The notes under the pieces were generated by a model that made no database searches, was not told where the DNA came from, and saw nothing but the letters and a program-made list of their open reading frames with translations. Positions 1 to 4,892 of a stretch of 5,374 nucleotides of DNA are shown in pieces. The position numbers were made by a program, and so were the translations under genes. The DNA comes from DRYM01 sp964526225 (GTDB lineage: Archaea; Thermoproteota; Thermoprotei_A; EX4484-217-1). The stretch's first letter is position 1; the number at the start of each line of letters is the position of its first letter. Location of the stretch: the NCBI GenBank assembly GCA_964526225.1, contig CAZGLL010000050.1:1-5374 (forward strand), given 5' to 3'.

Positions 1-371
1 CTAGGTTCTTTAATTTTCTCTTCAGCAGCCTTACCTACAGGTACTATTACTTCTAAACTATAGTCCTCAGGTATTCTAAGCACTTTCATGACTTCTCTAG
101 GATTTGATGGAGTATATGTTAGTGAAGCAATACCTTTCTCCTCTAGAGCTAAAAGCAAGTATCCGACAGCTAACCATGTGCTTTCCTTCGAGTAAGGTTC
201 ACTCTTTTTCGAAACTACGACTATAAGATAAGAAGCATCTGTTAAGAAGGGCTTACTCCAGGTAATACCCCTTTCCCTAGCCCACTTCTTAAACCATTCT
301 GGAGCTTTTCCGCTTTCATAAAATCTTTTTTCACCTCTTTCACAAACTTCCCTTAACTTCTTTTTATATTT
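1..371 (-). CDS. nitroreductase, C-terminal part in the shifted frame, partial
   Basis: This frame is open from a TGA just upstream (372-374) to the left edge of the window, about 120 codons. It reads AAG TTA AGG from 359 downward. It has no ATG, GTG or TTG near its beginning, so independent re-initiation is unlikely. Its protein would be made only if the ribosome shifts by -1, or if a base is missing from this sequence. The content (WFKKWARERGITWSKPFLTD, then LIVVVSKKSEPYSKESTWLA) matches the middle and C-terminal part of nitroreductases and continues beyond base 1. Confidence 0.6.
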
Positions 372-541
372 TCATCAGTAACCAAAATGAATCTCCAAGG
401 TTGCCTATTTGCACCTGAAGGTGCTTGAAGAGCCGTAGAAATAGCGTATAGTATGTCATTTATGTTTACAGGTTCTCTACTATATTTTCTAATACTCTTC
501 CTTCTTTTCGCAAGATTCAATACCGTAATATTCTCCTTCAT
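353..541 (-). CDS. nitroreductase, N-terminal fragment up to the frame break
   Basis: This is the 62-residue open piece from the ATG at 541 to the TAA at 353-355. It starts MKENITVLNLAKRRKSIRKY and ends ...RFILVTDENIKRS. It holds the dimer-forming first helix and the N-terminal FMN-binding motifs but is far too short to fold as a nitroreductase, whose members usually have about 170-220 residues. The frame could be extended upstream to a GTG at 604. Confidence 0.6.
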   Translation of the reverse strand: MKENITVLNLAKRRKSIRKYSREPVNINDILYAISTALQAPSGANRQPWRFILVTDENIKRS

Positions 542-585
542 CTCCACGACCTCTTTAAATAGTGACGGCATTGTTTGTTTTGAAG

Positions 586-595
586 TAAACTTTAA
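586..595 (-). promoter_or_regulatory. possible TATA element of the nitroreductase gene
   Basis: On the minus strand the bases TTAAAGTTTA lie about 50 bases upstream of the ATG at 541. Initiation some 26 bases downstream, near 565, would leave a short leader carrying the GAGGT Shine-Dalgarno sequence at 549-553. The region is AT-rich, so this is only a candidate. Confidence 0.25.
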
Positions 596-603
596 GGAGT
601 TCA

Positions 604-613
604 CTATACATTT
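604..613 (+). promoter_or_regulatory. TATA element for a leaderless YbaK-type gene
   Basis: CTATACATTT is centred about 27 bases upstream of the TTG at 636, the normal archaeal TATA-to-start distance. If transcription begins at or next to 636 the message is leaderless, which fits the absence of a Shine-Dalgarno sequence in front of that TTG. It lies back to back with the candidate nitroreductase TATA. Confidence 0.4.
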
Positions 614-635
614 TACTTACTTGGCGTATTTAGCA

Positions 636-1106
636 TTGACTGGCGTTGATAAGGTTAAAGAGTTCATTAGTAAGCATGGGGTTAAAGCTGAGATTTTAGA
701 GTTTAAAGATACTGTTGAAAGTGTTAACTCGGCTTCTAAAGCATCAGGTGTTCCAGGAGATAAAATATTGAAAACAATGATAGTTATAGCTGATAGAAAA
801 CCATATGTTATAGTGCTGCCTGGTGATAAGAAGCTTAGTTTTAAGAACATAGCGATAACTATAGGTGCTAAAAAGGTTAGGTTAGCTAAGCCTAGTGAAG
901 TAATTGATATTTTAGGTGTAAAACCTGGAGAAGTAAGTCCGCTAATGGAAGACGTTGCAAGGTTAAATGTGATATTTGACAAATCCGTCCTCAGCAAAAA
1001 CATAGTACTAGTGGGCGGAGGCTCTCTTCACCACTTAGTAAAAATCAGCGTTAAAGAGCTTATTAAGGCTCTGAAGCCTAAGATAAGCATTGTTGCTAAG
1101 CCTTAG
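636..1106 (+). CDS. YbaK/ProX-type aminoacyl-tRNA editing domain protein
   Basis: This encodes a free-standing editing domain of the YbaK/ProX/EbsC (INS) family, cytosolic enzymes that hydrolyse mischarged aminoacyl-tRNA (for example Cys- or Ala-tRNA(Pro)). The 156-residue product fits the family's single-domain length. From the TTG start it shows a helix with SASKASGVP (about 32-40), then DKILKTMIVIAD, in which Lys46 matches the conserved catalytic lysine position. It continues with the strand YVIVLPGDKKLSF (57-69), then GVKPGEVSPLM (94-104), and a C-terminal VGGGSLHHLVKISVKEL typical of the family. The frame is open further upstream to an ATG at 453, but that extension is antisense to the nitroreductase start and gives a low-complexity hydrophobic stretch. 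The family homology begins at residue 4-5 after the TTG, and the TATA spacing supports 636; a TTG at 621 is the alternative. Exact tRNA specificity is unknown. The gene is intact and transcribed away from the nitroreductase. Confidence 0.88.
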   Translation: MTGVDKVKEFISKHGVKAEILEFKDTVESVNSASKASGVPGDKILKTMIVIADRKPYVIVLPGDKKLSFKNIAITIGAKKVRLAKPSEVIDILGVKPGEVSPLMEDVARLNVIFDKSVLSKNIVLVGGGSLHHLVKISVKELIKALKPKISIVAKP

Positions 1107-1140
1107 AATAATTAGAAAAACAAACTATGCTAAGCAATTG

Positions 1141-1559
1141 CTAATCCAAGTCCTGTGTTACATTATTGCCCTTACATGATTCATATTTTCAGTATTCTCT
1201 TAACTCCTTCCTAATATTTTTCATAAAGTTTTTACTCCAATTGTCTGTATCCTTTAATATATCTGAGAAGGACCTAAGCAGAGGCGGTTCATATACTCAC
1301 TTCAACCTTTTTACCACATCCCTATGTCCGTAAAGCTAAACCATTCCGCCAACAGCATAAGAGCTGTCTGTAAGACTACATATTTCCTTAACTATTTCGG
1401 CAACCGTTTTGTTCTTATAGTCGTTCTTTCTTGAGCAGAGTTGGCTATTGCAATTACATTTTCAGTTATTATGGGCTCTAGCTTGCTATTACTAAACGAA
1501 TTCATACTCACGAACATACGGTTAGCTCATTTAGTGGAAATCGCATCCTCTAATTTCAT
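1141..1559 (-). pseudogene. degraded protein-coding remnant, family not recognised
   Basis: This gene-poor stretch carries what looks like a decayed minus-strand gene. An ATG at 1559, with GGTG about 15 bases upstream, opens MKLEDAISTK and then hits a TGA. The same frame resumes with ANRMFVSMNSFSNSKLEP and IITENVIAIANSAQ. Near 1440 the protein-like signal moves to another frame: KNDYKNKTVAEIVKEICSL, TDSSYAVGGMV, stop, LYGHRDVVKRLK, stop, VYEPPLLRSFSDILKDTDNW, SKNFMKNIRKELREY, stop, then KYESCKGNNVTQDLD to a TAG at 1141-1143. Residue composition between the stops looks like soluble, helix-rich protein rather than random AT-rich translation. Rebuilt length would be about 135-140 residues. I do not recognise the family. 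At least four internal stops plus a frameshift argue for real decay rather than a single sequencing error. It sits between the editing-domain gene and the membrane-protein gene. Confidence 0.5.
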
Positions 1560-1562
1560 TTA

Positions 1563-1576
1563 TGATTAGCTAATCA
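1563..1576. repeat. perfect 14-bp palindrome TGATTAGCTAATCA
   Basis: TGATTAGCTAATCA is its own reverse complement. It lies 4 bases upstream of the ATG (1559) of the decayed minus-strand gene and overlaps its GGTGAT ribosome-binding sequence. It is 27 bases beyond the stop codon of the membrane-protein gene, which is transcribed toward it. It could be an operator for a dimeric regulator left over from the decayed gene, or chance in AT-rich DNA. It has no loop, so it is not a transcript hairpin. Confidence 0.4.
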
Positions 1577-1603
1577 CCTTATTACTGTGAGTAAACGGAC
1601 GTA

Positions 1604-2569
1604 TTACAAGCTGCTTTTCTTTTTTAACAGTCTATAAATAATTAAAACTATAATGATAAATAAGGCTCCGATAAACAGTTTGTACTCACTACCAGGCTGC
1701 AATGACGCTAATATGTCAATTATGGAAAGAACAAGTATTGGTCCTGCAGCAAAAGCCCAAGCATGAAGATTTGTTGACTCATCACTGTCTAAAACTGATA
1801 TTAGCTTCAAAGCCGCAATTGCCAATATTATCGATAAGAATATTGAGAGTAAAGGTGATGGCACTATGAGTGGAGTTACATAGAAAGCTGCAAGGAAGCA
1901 CCAAGCCCATAGAAACCATAAGGCAAAATACTTACGTGGCCTCATTATGGAGGCTGATTGAGAAGGCTTAAAGAGCTTAGAAAACTCTATAAGAATTATA
2001 ATCACAAGCAGACACAGCATATAAGCATATGCTCCAGCATTATAAGGTATTACTATGATATTGAATAGCAGCGTTATGAAAACTATTGATGACAAAAAGA
2101 GTAGTAAGCTCCTTCTCTTAATCCATGGTTCTTTAGAGTAATTTCTAAATAATGCTTCTGTAATAACTATTGGAACCGTTATACTCCATATACTATGGAA
2201 AAGCGTGAGATAAGCGGCCCAAACCCAATTAACACCAAGCCATCTACCAAAAAAGCCAAAAATACCTAAATCTTTCCATTTAGGGTTAAAGAAAGATTCT
2301 ACAGCCAGACCTTCCTCAAGAATCCCATAAGCCATGCCTAATAATATAATAGAGCCGTATCCTAGGTTATGCTTAACCCTAAATTCCCTAATGAGAACTG
2401 CTCCGGAACCATAAAGGCCGATGAGAATTGCAAAGTTTATAGGGTTAAAGAAGTCCCATGGTGTAGTTGAAGTGGTTAGTAACTCGGCAATAGCAGGGGA
2501 TAGTACTACTAATGTTAACAAGGCCTTAGCTTTACCGCTAATTTTTAATGATGGCGCTTTAAAGCGCAT
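1604..2569 (-). CDS. polytopic membrane protein with EEGL motif, uncharacterised family
   Basis: The product is a 321-residue integral membrane protein with about nine or ten predicted membrane segments, roughly at residues 16-34, 43-62, 71-88, 116-138, 153-174, 179-197, 214-236, 239-258, 268-288 and 296-314, and a short basic tail (RLLKKKSS). The N-terminal half carries a dense set of polar or charged residues inside or beside membrane segments: PAIAELLTTSTTP (25-37), FFNP (40-43), YGSGAVLIREF (53-63), YGILEEGLAVESFFNP (81-96), GRWLGVNWVW (108-117) and LFHSIWSITVPIVITEALF (123-141). From memory, this pattern recurs in a widespread group of hypothetical membrane proteins in bacteria and archaea; no function is known to me. 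The paired Glu85-Glu86 and His125 resemble the layout of CPBP/Abi intramembrane proteases, but the full CPBP motifs are not present. The ATG at 2569 is supported by GGAGAT with 9-base spacing. The C-terminal half is weakly conserved in character. It is divergent from the acetamidase locus. Confidence 0.8.
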   Translation of the reverse strand: MRFKAPSLKISGKAKALLTLVVLSPAIAELLTTSTTPWDFFNPINFAILIGLYGSGAVLIREFRVKHNLGYGSIILLGMAYGILEEGLAVESFFNPKWKDLGIFGFFGRWLGVNWVWAAYLTLFHSIWSITVPIVITEALFRNYSKEPWIKRRSLLLFLSSIVFITLLFNIIVIPYNAGAYAYMLCLLVIIILIEFSKLFKPSQSASIMRPRKYFALWFLWAWCFLAAFYVTPLIVPSPLLSIFLSIILAIAALKLISVLDSDESTNLHAWAFAAGPILVLSIIDILASLQPGSEYKLFIGALFIIIVLIIYRLLKKKSSL

Positions 2570-2614
2570 GATAGATCTATCTCCATTTCTAAATAAGATA
2601 AAGAATACTACGGT

Positions 2615-2624
2615 CTATTAATAT
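2615..2624 (-). promoter_or_regulatory. candidate TATA element for the membrane-protein gene
   Basis: ATATTAATAG on the minus strand would place transcription start near 2594. That leaves a leader of about 25 bases containing the GGAGAT Shine-Dalgarno at 2579-2584. The whole divergent spacer is AT-rich and a second candidate (CTTATTTAG, nearer the gene) cannot be excluded. Confidence 0.3.
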
Positions 2625-2661
2625 TTGTTAATTAAGAAGAACCGAAGCGTATGCAAAATTA

Positions 2662-2690
2662 GAGATTTATGTTAGCCTTGTAAAATTTAC
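2662..2690 (+). promoter_or_regulatory. candidate promoter region of the acetamidase locus
   Basis: Two TATA-like stretches lie here: GATTTATG near 2664-2671 and GTAAAATTT near 2680-2688. The second is centred roughly 24 bases from the ATG at 2707 and would suit a nearly leaderless message. The first would give a leader of about 14 bases beginning at the AAGGG at 2693-2697. The sequence alone does not decide between them. Confidence 0.3.
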
Positions 2691-2706
2691 TTAAGGGTTA
2701 AAAACC

Positions 2707-2853
2707 ATGGTGTTAAAGAGGATAAGTAAAGACCATGTTATTTACAAGTTTACGCCAATCATGAGACCTGTAGAGAAAGTCCATGTAGGAGATCTAGTAG
2801 TTTTTGAAACAAAGGACTGTTTTGGAGAACAAATAAGAAATGAAAAAGGTTAA
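2707..2853 (+). CDS. acetamidase/formamidase, N-terminal piece
   Basis: Forty-eight codons from the ATG at 2707 to the TAA at 2851-2853. The piece reads MVLKRISKDHVIYKF, then RPVEKVHVGDLVVFETKDCF, the typical amidase N-terminus. GGG at 2695-2697 is a weak ribosome-binding candidate. Its last codons overlap the start of the second piece. Because the second frame is closed by a TAA at 2834-2836, any frame change must happen within 2837-2853, around the five-A run. Confidence 0.65.
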   Translation: MVLKRISKDHVIYKFTPIMRPVEKVHVGDLVVFETKDCFGEQIRNEKG

Positions 2854-3094
2854 GCTCAGTGAAATAGACTGGAATAAGGTAAATCCAGCTACGGGCCCTC
2901 TATTTGTAGAAGAGGCTGAACCAGGGGACACGTTGAAAATTGAAATTTTGAATATTAAAGTTGAAAATACTGCAATAATGGCTGTTACTCCGGGAGCTGG
3001 TATTTTGGGTGATTTAAAATATGAGTCTAAGATAAAGCTTTTGAAAGTAGAAGATAATGTAGTTTATTTTAATGATTTAAAGGTAGACCTATGA
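2840..3094 (+). CDS. acetamidase/formamidase, middle piece
   Basis: This is an 84-codon piece whose ATG at 2840 overlaps the first piece by 14 bases. A GGAG at 2824-2827 lies about 12 bases ahead, so re-initiation is conceivable. It contains NPATGPLFVEEAEPGD and the VTPGAGIL loop of the family, and ends ...NDLKVDL at a TGA inside an ATGA overlap. True homology with the family probably begins at the KLSEIDWNKV segment rather than at the Met itself. Alone it could not fold as the amidase. Confidence 0.7.
   Translation: MKKVKLSEIDWNKVNPATGPLFVEEAEPGDTLKIEILNIKVENTAIMAVTPGAGILGDLKYESKIKLLKVEDNVVYFNDLKVDL
3076..3082 (+). promoter_or_regulatory. possible -1 slippery heptamer T TTA AAG
   Basis: TTTAAAG lies in the incoming frame exactly as T TTA AAG, the X XXY YYZ pattern of -1 frameshift sites. 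Slipping by one base gives TTT AAA, and the next codons are GGT AGA CCT ATG ATT GGT, producing ...GRPMIGVIG, which suits the amidase family. The outgoing frame opens exactly at this heptamer. No stimulatory structure downstream was identified by eye. Confidence 0.3.
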
Positions 3095-3600
3095 TTGGTG
3101 TTATAGGTGTTGCTCTTAGTAAAGGAGAATATCCAACAGGAACTTCAGATAGGCATGGAGGCAATATGGATATAGCAGAGCTAACTACTGGAACGAATCT
3201 TTATCTTCCCGTTTTCGTTAAAGGAGCTCTTTTAGCCTTGGGTGACCTCCACATAGTGCAAGCAGATGGAGAAATATGTGTTACTGATGCTGAAGTATCA
3301 GGAGAGGTTACGATTAGAATCGATGTTATTAAAGGTAAGCAACCTAAATACCCCATTCTTGAAACAAGAGATTACTACGCAATAATAGCTTCCGGAACAG
3401 ATCTCGATGAAGCCACACATAATGCTGCACTGGAGGCAGTAAACGCTTTAATGAAGGAACATGGTTATAGTTTTGAAGAAGCTTACATGTTAGCTAGCTT
3501 AATAGTTAATTTGAGAATAAACCAAGCCGTAGATCCCAAGAAGGGTGTAAGAGCAGAAATTCCTAAGGAATATGTAGCACTAGATTCATTACTTCATTAA
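3091..3600 (+). CDS. acetamidase/formamidase, C-terminal piece with RHGGNMD motif
   Basis: This is a 169-codon piece beginning MIGVIGVALSKGEYPTG at an ATG that shares its last two bases with the preceding TGA stop (ATGA). It carries the most conserved part of the family: RHGGNMD (residues 22-28), the LPVFVKGALLALGDLH stretch, and VQADGE, where most relatives I recall have Q-G-D-G-E. The CCT codon directly before the ATG restores the family's usual P-M-I-G-V-I-G in this frame, so the Met is probably internal to the ancestral protein. No good Shine-Dalgarno precedes it apart from AAAGG at 3079-3083. Translation would depend on coupling or on a -1 frameshift. Confidence 0.8.
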   Translation: MIGVIGVALSKGEYPTGTSDRHGGNMDIAELTTGTNLYLPVFVKGALLALGDLHIVQADGEICVTDAEVSGEVTIRIDVIKGKQPKYPILETRDYYAIIASGTDLDEATHNAALEAVNALMKEHGYSFEEAYMLASLIVNLRINQAVDPKKGVRAEIPKEYVALDSLLH

Positions 3601-3602
3601 AC

Positions 3603-3608
3603 TTTTTT
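3603..3608 (+). terminator. T-run terminator after the acetamidase locus
   Basis: Six consecutive T residues on the plus strand lie just past the TAA at 3598-3600, with no hairpin before them. This is the usual form of an archaeal intrinsic terminator. The run is short, so the call is moderate. Confidence 0.4.
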
Positions 3609-3823
3609 AACCATGTAGAGGACACCCATCTTTTAAGGTTATATTTAAAACTAAGAGACATAATTGTTCAAAATAGCTTCTAAGTGCTACGAGTTTATAG
3701 CATGGGCAAGAATTTTCTATTGTCAAAAATTTTACCAAAAACTTAGTCTCCGCAATTACTTTAAATAAGTTAAGGGAGTTAACTAGAATATTTACATTAT
3801 AGTTCATGGTAAATAAATTTGTT

Positions 3824-4825
3824 TTACTTAGCTTCTTGCTTAATTAACTTGTCTAGGCCATTAAGGACTTTATCTACTATATCCTCATTAAGGTTAAGTT
3901 CTTTTACTGCTAACGATAATAGTCCTTTTATTGGTTTATAAAATATTAATGGTTCAACTATTACCGCTTTAGGTATGGTTTTTCTTATGGTCTCCGTAAA
4001 GCTGCTATGTACTATTTTCGAAGAGAATACGCTACCTACGCCTCCAATAATGTAGTTTTCTCCTGGAACACGTATTTTATCATATACTGCTTTAACCATT
4101 AAGGCTAATTCCTTACCTGCTAACGACATTATTTCCTTAGCTACCTCATCCTCTTTAGCTACATTATCAACTATTTTTGCTAACTTAGCTACCTCACCTA
4201 TATCCTCTTTAATCATTGTATAAAGTTTATCAATTATATCGACCATACTTTTTAAGCCAAAGAAACTCATAACCTTTTCTTCTAGTTTAGTCTTAGGACC
4301 TCTACCATCATATGATTTAAAGGCTGCTTCAAGAGCCTTAAGTGCAATCCATATGGCTGAGCCTTCATCGTTACCAAACCATCCATAACCACCAGCTCTG
4401 GCTTCTCTTCCAAGTGAATTTCTTCCGAAGGCTATGGCTCCTGTACCAGCTATTACTGAAACACCTGGTTTCCCAAGCGTTACTGCATAATATGCTACAA
4501 CATAATCTGGCACAATATATACCTTGGTATGCTCACGTAGATTCATTAATGGAATGGCCTCTCTAAACTTTGCTCTGGAATTTTCAGTATCTAGATCAGA
4601 AAGCCCCAGGAAAGCAGCGTCTATACTATACGAGCTTATACCAGACTTTTTAAGAACATTCTTAATGGTGAATCTTATATTTTTAATGGCATTATTGAAC
4701 CCTATAGTAGTCCATCCACTAGAACCACCAATACTGTAGCCTTTTATCTCACCTTCTCCGTTAATTAGTAAAGCTAAAGTTTTTGTTTTACCTCCTTCAA
4801 GCAATAATACATGCACGTCCTTCAC
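3824..4825 (-). CDS. BadF/BadG/BcrA/BcrD ATPase family kinase (N-acetylglucosamine kinase-like)
   Basis: A 333-residue cytosolic ATPase of the actin-like sugar-kinase superfamily, closest in layout to N-acetylglucosamine kinases and related archaeal hexokinase-like proteins that use ATP to phosphorylate a sugar. Motifs in order: the phosphate-1 loop EGGKTKT (10-16), GLSDLD (74-79), VPDYVVAYYA (105-114), where Asp107 is at the catalytic-base position, the phosphate-2 loop VIAGTGAIAFG (124-134), GGYGWFGNDEGSAIW (145-159), and the adenosine motif IIGGVGSVF (259-267). The first motif has Glu10 where most members have Asp (DGGGTKT). The length is normal for the family and the frame is clean. The GTG at 4825 is preferred: it leaves the usual nine residues before the phosphate loop, and a TATA element lies about 28 bases upstream, suggesting a leaderless message. 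The divergent ABC ATPase gene supports a role in sugar use; an activator of a radical dehydratase (the BadF/BcrA role) is less likely, since the iron-sulfur cysteines of that branch are absent. Confidence 0.85.
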   Translation of the reverse strand: MKDVHVLLLEGGKTKTLALLINGEGEIKGYSIGGSSGWTTIGFNNAIKNIRFTIKNVLKKSGISSYSIDAAFLGLSDLDTENSRAKFREAIPLMNLREHTKVYIVPDYVVAYYAVTLGKPGVSVIAGTGAIAFGRNSLGREARAGGYGWFGNDEGSAIWIALKALEAAFKSYDGRGPKTKLEEKVMSFFGLKSMVDIIDKLYTMIKEDIGEVAKLAKIVDNVAKEDEVAKEIMSLAGKELALMVKAVYDKIRVPGENYIIGGVGSVFSSKIVHSSFTETIRKTIPKAVIVEPLIFYKPIKGLLSLAVKELNLNEDIVDKVLNGLDKLIKQEAK

Positions 4826-4850
4826 CTATAATAAAAACAAGAGCCACCAG

Positions 4851-4858
4851 ATATATTG
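4851..4858 (-). promoter_or_regulatory. TATA element for the kinase gene
   Basis: On the minus strand, ACAATATAT is centred about 28 bases upstream of the GTG at 4825. The next bases toward the gene hold no ribosome-binding sequence apart from the GGTG that includes the start itself. This fits leaderless transcription starting at or just before 4825. Confidence 0.45.
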
Positions 4859-4860
4859 TC

Positions 4861-4874
4861 AGCGTTGCTACGCT
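4861..4874. promoter_or_regulatory. inverted repeat AGCGT-n4-ACGCT, candidate operator
   Basis: AGCGTTGCTACGCT has perfect 5-bp arms around TGCT and is GC-richer than its surroundings. It sits directly on the upstream side of the kinase TATA element and 18 bases before the palindromic TATA region of the divergent ABC gene. A dimeric regulator bound here could control both. The arms are short, so chance is possible. Confidence 0.35.
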
Positions 4875-4892
4875 TACATAGTGTCATGGGAA

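Larger units (their letters stand above)
1..541 (-). pseudogene. nitroreductase family protein, frameshifted, 3' end beyond window
   Basis: The locus encodes a flavin-dependent oxidoreductase of the nitroreductase superfamily: cytosolic FMN enzymes that reduce nitro compounds, quinones or similar acceptors with NAD(P)H. The physiological substrate cannot be told from sequence. From the ATG at 541 the protein shows the N-terminal RRKSIRKYS motif (residues about 13-21) and APSGANRQPWRF (about 41-52), both typical FMN-contacting elements. The frame stops at 353-355. The neighbouring frame continues without a stop to the window edge as KLREVCERGEKRFYESGK..., then a LAVGYLLLALEEKGIAS helix and PSNPREVMKVLRIPEDY, the usual C-terminal half of the family. 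A single missing base in the A-rich run at 353-371 separates the halves. I prefer the ATG at 541 because GAGGT lies 7 bases upstream; a GTG at 604 would add 21 residues with no family resemblance. It may be a sequencing error, a fresh pseudogene, or recoded. The family call is firm; the gene's state is not. Confidence 0.85.
2707..3600 (+). pseudogene. acetamidase/formamidase, split into three reading frames
   Basis: The three overlapping frames rebuild one acetamidase/formamidase (FmdA/AmdA family) of about 300 residues, the usual full length. These cytosolic amidohydrolases release ammonia from short amides such as formamide or acetamide. In order: HVIYKFTPIMRPVEKVHVGDLVVFET (N-terminal beta region), DWNKVNPATGPLFVEEAEPGDTL (the family's N-P-x-T-G-P motif), VTPGAGIL, then PMIGVIGVAL, the RHGGNMD metal/active-site-type motif, LYLPVFVKGALLALGDLH and VQADGE...DAEVSG. 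The reading frame shifts by +1 at 2837-2853 and by -1 at 3076-3094; otherwise every segment is clean. The ALEAVNALMKEHGYSFEEAYMLASL helix and the C-terminus end at a TAA followed by a T run. It may be three coupled cistrons, a recoded gene, a very young pseudogene or sequencing error. The family is certain enough to state; the exact amide substrate is not. Confidence 0.85.

Noticed and set aside
542..604. GTG at 604 as the nitroreductase start
   Set aside because: The added 21 residues show no family similarity, and the ATG at 541 has a well-placed GAGGT.
617..1003. Minus-strand open frame of 128 codons
   Set aside because: It is antisense to the well-supported editing-domain gene and its translation shows no family features.
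1096..1106. CTAAG-C-CTTAG symmetry at the end of the editing-domain gene
   Set aside because: A one-base loop cannot form a hairpin, and no T run follows, so it is not a terminator.
1141..1559. Stop codons read as selenocysteine or pyrrolysine (TGA/TAG) in the remnant
   Set aside because: Both kinds of stop and a frameshift occur together, no cofactor-insertion element is visible, and neighbouring genes use these codons as ordinary stops.
1583..1593. TACTGTGAGTA, matching the TrmB-type pattern TACT-n3-AGTA
   Set aside because: The match is short and sits downstream of the membrane-protein gene, away from any sugar gene. The pattern is known from Thermococcales; chance is likely.
2421..2621. 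Plus-strand open frame of 66 codons
   Set aside because: It is antisense to the start of the membrane-protein gene, with no ribosome-binding site and no recognisable content.
3769..3783. GTTAA-GGGAG-TTAAC inverted repeat
   Set aside because: The 5-bp AT-rich arms lie in spacer DNA near no start site; too weak to list.
3607..3807. Minus-strand open frame of 66 codons between acetamidase and kinase
   Set aside because: The peptide (with CPCYK and DGCPLHG) resembles nothing I know, has no ribosome-binding site, and lies in AT-rich spacer where such frames arise by chance. I cannot exclude a small real gene.
4342..4739. Two overlapping plus-strand open frames of 74 and 71 codons
   Set aside because: Both are shadows of the kinase gene on the opposite strand.
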